Positions 52,487 to 61,225 of a stretch of DNA of 64,000 nucleotides are shown here, piece after piece. Numbering within the stretch: position 1 is the stretch's first letter; each line of letters begins with the position of its first letter. The position numbers were made by a program, and so were the translations under genes. Source of the stretch: Brevibacterium aurantiacum (lineage in GTDB: Bacteria > Actinomycetota > Actinomycetes > Actinomycetales > Brevibacteriaceae). Under the pieces are notes generated by a model. The model worked only from the letters and a program-made list of their open reading frames with translations. It was not told the DNA's origin and did not search any database. The stretch covers positions 54,608 through 118,607 of the forward strand of contig NZ_VLTK01000014.1 in assembly GCF_007558825.1 (NCBI RefSeq). The letters are read 5' to 3'.

Positions 52487-54043
52487 ATGTCGTTTCGAGC
52501 GAAGGAGCATGAGATCAACACGCAAGAATATGTGACCATCAGTCCCTCTGGGTTCAACGTCGATGACTTGCATCGCATCGCCCGAGATCGATGCTTGGTG
52601 CGGCTTTCGGATGATGCGCGTCGCGGGATTCGCGAGTCCCGGCGAGTCGTCGACGATCTGCTGAGCCAGGACGCAATTGTCTATGGAATTACGACCGGTG
52701 TCGGCGATAACAGCAAGATCCGAATCAGCCCGGAGGAATCGGCCCAGCTGCAGCTCAGCCTTGTCCGCAGCCACGCCAGCGGAGTAGGAGACCTTCTTTC
52801 TGCGGTCGAAACGCGTGCGGTGATGACAATGATGGTCCGGAACCTTTCGCTCGGGTACTCCGGGATCAGGGAAGAAGTCGTGGATCTGCTTCTTGGCATG
52901 GTGAATGAAGACGTGATCCCGCGAGTGCCTCGCAAGGGATCGCTCGGGTACCTGTCGTACCAAGCCCACATCGCGTTGGTTCTCATCGGTGAAGGCGAAG
53001 CATGCGTGGATGGTTCGGCGGTCTCTGGTGCAGAAGCGCTCAAACGCCGGGGACTGCGGACGGTCGTCCTGCAGGCAAAAGAGGGATTGAGCCTGCTCAA
53101 CGGCACGTGCGACATGGTCGCACTCGGAGGCCTTGCTGTGCACGATGCCTTGTCGCTGCTGAAGACGGCGGACATCGCAAGCGCCGTTTCAGTAGAGGGA
53201 CTTCGTGGGAACGTCTCCGCTTTCGACGCTCGTATCGGCGCTGTGAAGAAGCACGAGGGCGTCGGGGCGACGGCTGAGAACCTCCGAACATTGTTGCAGG
53301 GGAGCAGCTTGGAGGAGGATTCCCAGCGCAAGGTGCAGGACGCTCTGAGCCTGAGATCGATTCCTCAAGTACACGGTGCCGCCAAAGATATGATTCGATT
53401 CGTCAAGTCCGTGATCGAAGACGAAATGAACTCCGCGACCGATAACCCGCTGATCTTCGCCGAGGACGAGATGTCATTGTCGTCGTCGAATTGTCACGGT
53501 GAGTCTGTGGCGATGGCTCTGGACATGCTCGCAATAGCGCTCACAGAACTCTCCAGCATCTCAGAACGGCGAACATTCCGGCTGACCTCCGCTCACCATA
53601 GCGGACTTCCTCCATTCTTGTCGCCGAACCCGGGCACCGACTCGGGGTACATGATTCCTCAGTACACTGCCGCCGCGCTGGTCTCAGACAACAAGCGATT
53701 GGCTCAGCCTGCCTCGGTGGATTCCATCCCATCGGCAGCAGGTCAGGAGGACCACGTGAGCATGGGTACATCTTCTGCGCTCAAGAGCCTCGAAATCATT
53801 GAGAATGTATCGCACGTACTTGCGATCGAGTTTTTGTGTGCATGCCAAGCGGTGGAGTTCATCTCCTCTGAACCCATCGGACGGGGTGTGAGCGCTGCTC
53901 ACGACACAGTTCGAGCGGTGGTCCCGAAGCTTGAGAGAGACCGCCAGGTCCACAAAGATATCGAATCGATTCATTCTCTGATCGTCGGTGAAGAACTCAT
54001 AACTGCGGTGGAGTCAGGTGGGAGCAAATTGCGCACAGTTTGA
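52487..54043 (+). CDS. histidine-ammonia-lyase superfamily protein lacking MIO motif; ergothionase-like candidate
   Basis: 518 residues from the ATG at 52487. Most HAL landmarks are kept: VYGITTGVGDNSK (Y66), QLQLSLVRSHASGVG, LLNGTCDM, SATDNPLIF, NPGTDSGYMIPQYTAAAL and PAAGQEDHVSMG-like QEDHVSMG. But the loop that forms the MIO prosthetic group, normally GSxGASGDLAPLAH, reads GSLGYLSYQAH (151-161), two residues shorter and without Ala-Ser-Gly. It therefore cannot be an ordinary ammonia-lyase. Ergothionase, a known HAL relative that works without MIO, eliminates trimethylamine from ergothioneine; the BCCT partner supports such a betaine-lyase role (inference). The end of the BCCT gene is 40 bases upstream. 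Confidence 0.8.
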   Translation: MSFRAKEHEINTQEYVTISPSGFNVDDLHRIARDRCLVRLSDDARRGIRESRRVVDDLLSQDAIVYGITTGVGDNSKIRISPEESAQLQLSLVRSHASGVGDLLSAVETRAVMTMMVRNLSLGYSGIREEVVDLLLGMVNEDVIPRVPRKGSLGYLSYQAHIALVLIGEGEACVDGSAVSGAEALKRRGLRTVVLQAKEGLSLLNGTCDMVALGGLAVHDALSLLKTADIASAVSVEGLRGNVSAFDARIGAVKKHEGVGATAENLRTLLQGSSLEEDSQRKVQDALSLRSIPQVHGAAKDMIRFVKSVIEDEMNSATDNPLIFAEDEMSLSSSNCHGESVAMALDMLAIALTELSSISERRTFRLTSAHHSGLPPFLSPNPGTDSGYMIPQYTAAALVSDNKRLAQPASVDSIPSAAGQEDHVSMGTSSALKSLEIIENVSHVLAIEFLCACQAVEFISSEPIGRGVSAAHDTVRAVVPKLERDRQVHKDIESIHSLIVGEELITAVESGGSKLRTV

Positions 54044-54104
54044 CCCGGATGACTTGAGAAGCATGACGCCGGGCATCCGGACGTGGCGGGCGTGAGGGGG
54101 CCGG

Positions 54105-54588
54105 TTATGTTGACGACACAGTGTCGGTGGGGTCGATGACTTCAACCGGCGTCAGTGCCGATGTTGCAGGTGTCAGTTCCGACAAGAAGTTCGGCAACTA
54201 GACAGCGAGTACATTCTCGGTGAGGACTTCTGCCATGAGGTCGGCCTCGCAGAGCCCGGGGGGAGAGGCCGTCATGGCCGCTGCGCTCTTGACGGAAGTT
54301 CCAGGCCCGGTCCTCGGCACAAAAGCGGTGGGCCGCCTCGGCGATGGCTTCATCGCGCCAATCTGCACTGCGATCAGGCTCGGTGTCCAGACGCGAGACC
54401 AATAGGTAGTGCATGTGCACGCTGGAGTGCCAGCCGAATGAGTTTGCGAAGGCCGGGTTCTTCTCGCTTGCCGGGACGATGTCGATCAATCTGCGTGCGA
54501 CGTGGTGGGCGGCGAATAGATACTCGCGGGTGATGTTGGCCAGGGCTACCTCGGCGAAGGGGTGGACGAAGTCAGCAGTGGATGTCAT
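54105..54588 (-). pseudogene. DUF2891 pseudogene, copy 2
   Basis: Minus strand from an ATG at 54588: FAEVALANITREYLFAAHHV, AFANSFGWHSSVHMHYLLVS, RAWNFRQERSGHDGLSP, then the frame shifts at a run of C. The +1 frame continues LCEADLMAEVLTENVLAV, TAG (54198-54200), LPNFLSELTPATSAL and ends early. So the N-terminal half is readable but the protein is broken. It is a diverged relative of 49176-50010 in the same orientation. Confidence 0.78.
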
Positions 54589-54783
54589 GGGAACGATTCT
54601 GCAACCCAGGGTCGTCGCCCATCTGAAAATCAGACAGTGGACATCCAGAACGACTATTGGAATCGATGAAGCGACGTCATTAGGCTCGAAGCACCACCTC
54701 AGCCGGATAGCGGTGGCCCTTTCAATTCACCCATCCACACAGAATCTTGTGCTCGACAGGGCACTCAACATGCCGAGGAAGTC

Positions 54784-56274
54784 ATGTCCAATTCTCAGAT
54801 TGCCGACCCCGCGGGACCGGCCAGCTCGCCGGATACGAGTCCTACTCAGCAAAGACAGCCGATCGGGCTCTTCACCCTCTCGTCCATCGAGATGTGGGAG
54901 CGCTTCAGCTTCTACGGACTCCAAGTCATCCTCGCCTATTACATCTACTACTCGGCCGGCGACGGTGGATTGGGGCTGTCCGAATCCGAAGCTCTGGCCA
55001 TTGCCGGCGCCTACGGTGGCGCCGTCTACCTCGGTCAGCCCGTGGGAGCCTGGTTCGCCGATCGGCTGGTTCCGGCTCGAACAATGGTGATGGCCGGAGG
55101 CGCTATCATCATGGCGGGGCACATCAGCCTCGCGGCACTACCGGGAATGGCGGGGCTTCTCACGGGTTTGGCGCTCATCACGATCGGCACGGGTGCGCTC
55201 GCGCCCAACACTCATGCCATGGTGGGTCGGCTGTACGCTCAACCATCACCTCGGCGGGATTCCGGTTATGCGATCTTCTACACAGGTATCCTCATCGGTG
55301 CCCTGTTTGGCCCACTTGCTACCGGGTACCTCCAGGTCGAACTAGGGTTCCACTATGGGTTCGGTGCCGCGGCAGTCGGCATGGCAATCGGTCTCATCAC
55401 ATATTTCCTCGGTCGCAACACAGTGCCCGAAGAATCTCGGATCGTCCCGAACCCGGTGAGTTCGCAGGGCAAGTGGAAAGCTGCAGGGTTCGGCATCGCT
55501 GTGGTTGCCGTTATCGCCATGCTCGTGAGCACGGGACTCATGTCCACCGGCAATCTCAACAACTACGTGCTCGGGACGATCCTCATTGTCGCCGTCGTGT
55601 ACTTCGTGGCCATGCTGCGATCGAAGAACGTGACCGTGGACGAGCGCCTGAAGGTCAAGGCGTTCATCCCGCTCTTCATCACCGGCGCGATTTTCTGGAC
55701 GATGATCCTCCAACTCTTCACCACATTCGCCGTCTACGCTGATTCACGGGTGGAACTGAACATCGGCAGCTACTCGATGCCCGCCGCTTATATCAGCACA
55801 TTTGAAGTCATCGCCGGCATCATCGCGGGGCCGATCATTGCCGCGTATGGGCAGAAGCTGGCGAACCGACCCAACCGTCGCGTTCCGAGCACGACATCGA
55901 AGCTCGCATTCGGTTTCGTGTTGATGACTTTGACGTTCGGGCTCTTCGCGATCTTCCCATTGATCTTCTCCGGCCTGATTCCTCTCGTCGCTGTCATCGC
56001 CGGCATGATCGTCATGGGCATCACCGAGGTGACCTACGCACCGATCGGCATGTCAGTGGCCTCCCAGCTGTCTCCCGTTGCCTTCAACTCCCAGATGATG
56101 GCCCTATGGGGTTTGACCACAGCCGCCGGTGCCAGTCTCTCCGGCTTCATGGGACAGGTGTACTCCGAGACCAGCGAAGTCGGATTCTTTGCCCTCATGA
56201 CCGTGATCAGTCTGCTCACGGCAATCTTCCTCTACGCAATCCGCGGCCCACTGCGGAAGCTCGGCGTCGCCTGA
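54784..56274 (+). CDS. POT/PTR2 proton-dependent peptide transporter
   Basis: 496 residues, about fourteen helices. The POT proton-coupling motif ExxERFxYYG appears as EMWERFSFYGLQ near residue 36, and the family block GTGALAPNTHAMVGRLY with DSGYAIFYTGILIGALFGP follows. Takes up di- and tripeptides. GAGGAA lies before the ATG. Followed 42 bases later by an amidohydrolase gene, so likely one transcript. Confidence 0.9.
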   Translation: MSNSQIADPAGPASSPDTSPTQQRQPIGLFTLSSIEMWERFSFYGLQVILAYYIYYSAGDGGLGLSESEALAIAGAYGGAVYLGQPVGAWFADRLVPARTMVMAGGAIIMAGHISLAALPGMAGLLTGLALITIGTGALAPNTHAMVGRLYAQPSPRRDSGYAIFYTGILIGALFGPLATGYLQVELGFHYGFGAAAVGMAIGLITYFLGRNTVPEESRIVPNPVSSQGKWKAAGFGIAVVAVIAMLVSTGLMSTGNLNNYVLGTILIVAVVYFVAMLRSKNVTVDERLKVKAFIPLFITGAIFWTMILQLFTTFAVYADSRVELNIGSYSMPAAYISTFEVIAGIIAGPIIAAYGQKLANRPNRRVPSTTSKLAFGFVLMTLTFGLFAIFPLIFSGLIPLVAVIAGMIVMGITEVTYAPIGMSVASQLSPVAFNSQMMALWGLTTAAGASLSGFMGQVYSETSEVGFFALMTVISLLTAIFLYAIRGPLRKLGVA

Positions 56275-56316
56275 CCTTCCACAGTTCTGCACCTTCCCAT
56301 GACCACGGAGTTCCTC

Positions 56317-57990
56317 ATGCCTGTCGCTGACCGTATCTACCGCGGCGGAACCATTCATACGATGGATCCGATGACACCAACAACAGACGCCGTCGCCATC
56401 TACGCGGGAACAATCATCGCCATCGGCGATGCCAACTGCACGGCAGCGACCGGTCCCGACACCGAAGTGATCGATTTGAACGGTCGGACACTGATCCCCG
56501 GGTTCCATGACGCTCACGCCCACCCCGTCCTCGGCGGGTTGGGGATGGTGGAATGCAACCTCGACGACATCCACGGCTACCAGCCTTATCTCGATCGAAT
56601 CGCCGAGTACGCTGATGAACATCCAGACGACGAATGGGTCCTCGGGTCCGGGTGGTACGGGGACGTTTTCACTGATGGATTCCCTCACCGCCGCGATCTG
56701 GACTCCGTTGTCAGCGATCGCCCTGCCTCGATCACCAGCCACGATGCTCACGGCACTTGGGTCAACACCCGTGCCCTCGAGGTCGCGGGGATCACTCGCG
56801 ATACTCCTGACCCTGATGGCGGACGTATCGTCAAGGACGCCGAGGGCAATCCCATAGGGCTGCTCTTTGAAAGCGCAGCGGAACTCGTCACAGGCCTGTT
56901 CCCTCCGAAGACCCCGGCGGATGTGGAACTGGCACTGAGGAACTCGCAGGACTACTTCCATTCAATCGGCATTGTCGGCTGGCAAGATGCCGGCGTCGGG
57001 GTCCTCACCGGCTCACCGGTCGATACCTTCCACCCATACATCTCGACTGCCGAAGACGGTAGATTTGCCAGCAAAGTCACCGCCGCCCTGTGGTGGGACC
57101 GTGCCGTCCCCTACGCCCAGCAGATCGAGACCGTCAAGGAACGACGAGCCACGATCCAAGGCATCGACGGCAACCGACGCCGAGGTGGTCTGCAGGCCAC
57201 GGTCGTCAAGATCATGCTCGACGGTGTCTGTGAGAACCTCACCGGCGCTCTCAAACGCTCCTACCGCGGTCACGATCACGAACATGGTCTGCTCATGTTC
57301 GAGGCCGATGAACTCAACGAGATCGTCAGCGGCCTCGAAGCCAACGACTTCGACGTCCACATCCATGCCGTGGGCGACAATGCTCTAAAACTGGCTGTTG
57401 ACGCACTGACCCAGAACGGTGGACCGTCGCCGGCGCGTCGTCACCAGGTCGCCCACCTCGACATCGCCGACCCCGCCGAGCTGGCTCGGATGGCGGAGGC
57501 TGGAATCATCGCCAATGTGCAGCCCTTGTGGGCCAGGCGTGACTCGGTTCTCGTCGACACCAAGTTGCCGCTGCTCCACGAAGATCAGCAGTCTCATCAC
57601 TTCATCTTCGCCTCGATGAGGGACGCCGGAGTCCGGCTGTCTTTCGGCAGCGACTGGCCGGTCTCGAGCCCCGATCCGATCTGGGGCATGCACGTGGCAG
57701 TCAACCGGACGGCCCCGCATAATGATCCCCATGGTCAAGACGATGTCGCGCAGAATGAGCCACTGCTCGGCGATGAGAAGATCACCGTCGGGCAGGCGCT
57801 CCGTGCCTATACAGTCGACGCCGCCTATGCCAATGGGTTCGACGACGTTTCGGGGAGCATCGCGGTGGGCAAGTCTGCGGACTTCGCGATCCTCGACCGG
57901 GACCCGTTCGAGGTGGTGCCGGGGGATCTTGGTGACATTCTGGTGGAGACTACAGTGTCTGCGGGAGAGGTTGTCTATCAGCGGAGTTGA
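56317..57990 (+). CDS. amidohydrolase (YtcJ-like)
   Basis: 557 residues from the ATG at 56317 (GGAG six bases before); an ATG six codons upstream lacks a site. TIM-barrel metal hydrolase: HxH in FHDAHAHPVLGG, metal His in HIHAVGDNALK and VAHLDIADP, and Asp in SFGSDWPVSSPDP. The family hydrolyses varied amides and cyclic imides. Downstream of a peptide transporter, an acyl-amino-acid or peptide-derived amide is possible (inference). Confidence 0.88.
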   Translation: MPVADRIYRGGTIHTMDPMTPTTDAVAIYAGTIIAIGDANCTAATGPDTEVIDLNGRTLIPGFHDAHAHPVLGGLGMVECNLDDIHGYQPYLDRIAEYADEHPDDEWVLGSGWYGDVFTDGFPHRRDLDSVVSDRPASITSHDAHGTWVNTRALEVAGITRDTPDPDGGRIVKDAEGNPIGLLFESAAELVTGLFPPKTPADVELALRNSQDYFHSIGIVGWQDAGVGVLTGSPVDTFHPYISTAEDGRFASKVTAALWWDRAVPYAQQIETVKERRATIQGIDGNRRRGGLQATVVKIMLDGVCENLTGALKRSYRGHDHEHGLLMFEADELNEIVSGLEANDFDVHIHAVGDNALKLAVDALTQNGGPSPARRHQVAHLDIADPAELARMAEAGIIANVQPLWARRDSVLVDTKLPLLHEDQQSHHFIFASMRDAGVRLSFGSDWPVSSPDPIWGMHVAVNRTAPHNDPHGQDDVAQNEPLLGDEKITVGQALRAYTVDAAYANGFDDVSGSIAVGKSADFAILDRDPFEVVPGDLGDILVETTVSAGEVVYQRS

Positions 57991-58089
57991 TTCCTTTTCC
58001 TGAAGAATGAGCCGTTGACGACTGTGGTCGGGATATTCGCCGCAGAGTAGGTTGTGGACCGAGTGTTTCCCAGACGGACGACAGTGACA

Positions 58090-58533
58090 ATGACGGTATC
58101 GACACAAGTACTCGGTAAAACGGTCGATGGCCAGACACGTTGCGCGCATTACTCGACCGAGCTCAACATCATTGCCATTTGTTTCGCTTGCTGTGGGCTG
58201 TACTATCCGTGCCATCTCTGCCATGCCGAATGCGCCGGGCACCTCGCGAAGCAATGGCCCCGCGAAGAGTGGGACCGGTGTGCCATTCTCTGTGGTGCGT
58301 GCTGGACGCAGCTGACGTTAGAGGCTTATATGGGGTGGGCGCGTGGCCGAGGTGCACTGCGCAATTCACCACCGGGCTCTAAGGCGCATTCGTCGTCTTT
58401 TCGGCACGAGTTTTTCGAACATCTGACTCATAGTGCCAACCACAGGTCAGGTTCAGTGCATGAACTGCATGACTGTCAGCATCGTGGCCATGCCAAGGCT
58501 TTCGAACATCAGCGTGGGCCGTTTGCGGGTTAG
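58090..58533 (+). CDS. CHY zinc-finger protein, probably frameshifted near the C-terminus
   Basis: 147 residues if read from the ATG at 58090. The first part is a good CHY zinc finger: TRCAHYSTELNIIAICFACC, YYPCHLCHAECAGH, CAILCGACWTQLTLEAY. The expected last element (Cys-Pro-x-Cys...FNPGC...HHxYF) is present only in pieces in two frames (WPRCTAQFTTG in +1, PGSKAHSSSF in the original frame), so a shift pair has damaged it. The extra tail runs over the end of the opposite gene. Possibly a pseudogene; otherwise a small zinc protein of unknown role. Confidence 0.55.
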   Translation: MTVSTQVLGKTVDGQTRCAHYSTELNIIAICFACCGLYYPCHLCHAECAGHLAKQWPREEWDRCAILCGACWTQLTLEAYMGWARGRGALRNSPPGSKAHSSSFRHEFFEHLTHSANHRSGSVHELHDCQHRGHAKAFEHQRGPFAG

Positions 58534-59130
58534 AGCCTGTACCGCGCAGAGCGCAAGCAGCAGCGATACAGCGATCACGCTCAACGTGATGACACTGCTG
58601 GCGAGAGAGCCGTCGAAGGCCTGCCCGTGGTGCTGATGAACGGCGTGGACACCGGCGCCCGAACCGGCAGCATGGTGGGCCCCATGGTTGAGGACCTGCC
58701 AGGCCATGATCGGATAAGCGGCCGCGGACAGGATCGCGGACGATCTTCCTAGGTGAGGGAACGGGCGGGCTTTGTGCCACTCGGTCGGTCGCTCAAGCGA
58801 CGATGACTCGACCGTGCTGTCCATGGAATTGTGAGCGGGGGAGTGAGCAGTGGTGGCGCTGATAAGAACCTTCTCGGGCAAGGTGGTCATTGCCCTCGCT
58901 GTCGGCTTCTCCTTCAGCCTCGACCCGAGTCTCATCGCAATACACAATCCGACGAGGAGCAGCAGTCCCGACCAGAGGACTGGTGGCAGAGCATTGACGA
59001 ACGCCAGGTCGACCATGGCCAGCAACATCACCGATGATGCGGTGATCGCCATGCGACTCCATGAATTGATGGCCCCGATGACACAGGGAACTGCCGCAGC
59101 GACCATGAGAATGGATGCGATGTGGCCCAT
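58453..59130 (-). CDS. His-rich integral membrane protein (DUF5134-like)
   Basis: 225 residues, about five helices: two or three at the N-terminus (IASILMVAAAVPCVIGAINS and VLWSGLLLLVGLCIAM), a polar loop, then AILSAAAYPIMAWQVLNHGA and a last pair. The loop HGAHHAAGSGAGVHAVHQHH is rich in histidine and could bind metal. The adjacent copper amine oxidase on the same strand makes a copper-related job attractive (inference only). No family function is known to me. Confidence 0.6.
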   Translation of the reverse strand: MGHIASILMVAAAVPCVIGAINSWSRMAITASSVMLLAMVDLAFVNALPPVLWSGLLLLVGLCIAMRLGSRLKEKPTARAMTTLPEKVLISATTAHSPAHNSMDSTVESSSLERPTEWHKARPFPHLGRSSAILSAAAYPIMAWQVLNHGAHHAAGSGAGVHAVHQHHGQAFDGSLASSVITLSVIAVSLLLALCAVQALTRKRPTLMFESLGMATMLTVMQFMH

Positions 59131-59207
59131 TTGATGTTCGCCCTCCTTTGGGCATCGGTCGTCCGTGTTTGCCTACAGACGACCAGGTATTTGTGAGAGT
59201 ACCGGAA

Positions 59208-59245
59208 AGGGCGGTGTTCGAGCATTCAGTCTCGAACACCGCCCT
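59208..59245 (-). terminator. strong hairpin after the amine oxidase gene
   Basis: AGGGCGGTGTTCGAG (59208-59222) and CTCGAACACCGCCCT (59231-59245) form a perfect 15-pair stem with an eight-base loop. It begins 11 bases past the amine oxidase stop on the minus strand, followed by a short T run (TTT). Best explained as an intrinsic terminator or attenuating hairpin between the oxidase and the membrane-protein gene. Confidence 0.8.
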
Positions 59246-59255
59246 CAAGCGAATG

Positions 59256-61220
59256 TCAGCCGCACTCGCAGGAACTGCCGCTCTCGTATGCGCAATGCCC
59301 CGACTTGGGTCGTGGCACATCGAGTGCGGGGTTCTGATCGAAGAAGCCGTAGGGCTTCATCGAGAAGCCGAGGCGGTCGACAGGCATGATCGGCCAGTCT
59401 TCGGGCCGCGGGAAGTGGGTCATTGCAAACGAGGGCCAGAGGACGATGTCATCACCGTCGACCGGACGCTGCTGCTCGACCCACTGGGTGATGGTGCCCT
59501 GTCCCGGGTTCTGGTTCGGATAGGTCCCGGATGGGAAACGCTCGTTCTCGTCGAACTGAGTCAGCCACACGTGCTTCGACCCGAATCCGGCGCGTTTCGA
59601 GATTGACGATCCCTCGGCGGCCATCATCGTCGGCTCGTCGGGCATGTGCAACTGGTAACCGACGGGGAACCCATGACGGTTCTGCTTCTCCGGGTTGATG
59701 ACGTGCCAGACTCGACCGACTTCTCCATTGGCGAGCCTGCCGCCCTCCTCGGTCAGGCGGGTCTGCTTGCGGGTGAACGCATTGCCGTAAGGGTTGTCGT
59801 CACCGAAGGGAACGCGCACGACTTCCTGTTCGTCGACCGCGTTCTCGATGCCGTCGACCTGCATGTCCAGGCGGGCACAGAACATGTGCTGGTGGAAGGG
59901 CATGCCGAGGCCTTCGTCGCCGAGCGGTGATGACCAGCGCTGACGCTGGGACTCATCGCCGTAGGCCGCGGTGTAGACGATACCTGTGGCCTTGCACTCG
60001 AGTTCGATTGTGCCGTCAAGATAGAGGTACCAGTAGAAGCCGTAGTCGTAGTTGCCGACGGTGATGAAGAAGGAGATGACGATGCGCCGGTTGCGGCGCA
60101 CATCGGCGGCTCCGGTGAACTCATCGGTGTGCTTGAAGAGAATACCGGCGTCCTCTTCATGGATGCAGATCGCGTTCTTGATCGTGTGTGCGTGGCCCTG
60201 TTCGTCGGCGAGCACAGCGTCGGAGTACTGGATCTCGCCGAGGCAGTCGCAGCCGAGTTCGAGCGAGTTCGCGCTCTTGCCCATCGAGTACTCACCGGCG
60301 TCAAAGTAGTTCTGCCAGAAGCGCACTGGGCTGGGGTCGCCGTAGGGGACGACCATCTCGGCGACAGATGCGCGGTAGACGATGGGGCGCTGCTCGCCGT
60401 TGTCGTCGAAGCCGATCTGGTGGAGGACGAGGCCCTCGACCGGGTCGAAGCCGAGGCGGACCTGCCACTTCTCCCACATCAGCACGTCACCGTCGAGAGA
60501 GAAGCTGACACCTTCGGGCTGAGAGATCTCGATCGGTTTCTGCGTCGTGCGTGGTTCGGGCAGCCATGAGTCGAGATGGTAGTCGAAGCGTTCCTTGGGC
60601 ACCGGGACGATATCGGTGTCGATGACGTCGATGACCTCGCCGGTGTTGAGGTCGAGGTAGGCGACGAGTCCCTCGAGCGGGTGCGCCCAGGCGTTGTCCT
60701 GTGGGTCGGACTGGATGAAGGAGGAACCACGCACGAGGCGGCGACCCTCCTCGCCGGGAATGTCGAAGCGGCCGGCAGACAGGGCGCAGATGCGCACGGT
60801 CTCGATGTCGGTGATGCCGCGAGCTTCGACTGCGGCACGGAAGGTGGCGTCGCTGCGGATCATCTGTTCGGCCGATTCGTACTCGGTCATCGTAATCGGG
60901 GCCTGTCCATCGTTCGCGACGTCGAGTACGCGAGCGAACAGAACCTTGCGCTCGGTCAGAGACACGAGAATCTCGGTCTGTTCGCCGCTGCCGCGTTCGA
61001 CGAGCAGGGAGCGCACACGACGATCCAGGTTCGTCGCGCCGTTGATTACGTCACGCTTATGGGGTTCGACGAGGCTTACCAGAGCGAACAGCGTCTGCTC
61101 GCTGACGTGGCCCGCGTCGACGATGATGGCTCGGCTGAGTTCAATCTCCTCGCCGGTCAGGCGGTCGAGGGGGTGTGAAGCGGTCGACGTGGGAGACGTC
61201 GTTGAGGTGGTCGTGGTCAT
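59256..61220 (-). CDS. copper amine oxidase (primary-amine oxidase)
   Basis: 654 residues, no signal peptide. Oxidises primary amines to aldehydes with release of NH3 and H2O2, using copper and topaquinone. The modified Tyr lies in VGNYDYGFYW (Asn-Tyr-Asp-Tyr, near 391), the catalytic base in QNYFDAGEYS (near D307), and copper ligands in PFHQHMF and AMTHFPRPEDWP. Spacing agrees with the Arthrobacter phenylethylamine/histamine oxidase type. An unusual Cys-rich tail (GHCAYESGSSCECG) ends the protein. The APC permease upstream on the same strand is the likely amine importer. Confidence 0.93.
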   Translation of the reverse strand: MTTTTSTTSPTSTASHPLDRLTGEEIELSRAIIVDAGHVSEQTLFALVSLVEPHKRDVINGATNLDRRVRSLLVERGSGEQTEILVSLTERKVLFARVLDVANDGQAPITMTEYESAEQMIRSDATFRAAVEARGITDIETVRICALSAGRFDIPGEEGRRLVRGSSFIQSDPQDNAWAHPLEGLVAYLDLNTGEVIDVIDTDIVPVPKERFDYHLDSWLPEPRTTQKPIEISQPEGVSFSLDGDVLMWEKWQVRLGFDPVEGLVLHQIGFDDNGEQRPIVYRASVAEMVVPYGDPSPVRFWQNYFDAGEYSMGKSANSLELGCDCLGEIQYSDAVLADEQGHAHTIKNAICIHEEDAGILFKHTDEFTGAADVRRNRRIVISFFITVGNYDYGFYWYLYLDGTIELECKATGIVYTAAYGDESQRQRWSSPLGDEGLGMPFHQHMFCARLDMQVDGIENAVDEQEVVRVPFGDDNPYGNAFTRKQTRLTEEGGRLANGEVGRVWHVINPEKQNRHGFPVGYQLHMPDEPTMMAAEGSSISKRAGFGSKHVWLTQFDENERFPSGTYPNQNPGQGTITQWVEQQRPVDGDDIVLWPSFAMTHFPRPEDWPIMPVDRLGFSMKPYGFFDQNPALDVPRPKSGHCAYESGSSCECG

Positions 61221-61225
61221 TTCGT

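Noticed and set aside
52487..54043. Annotating this gene as histidine ammonia-lyase (hutH)
   Set aside because: The MIO-forming Ala-Ser-Gly is missing and the loop is two residues shorter, so the standard reaction is not supported; no other hut gene is nearby.
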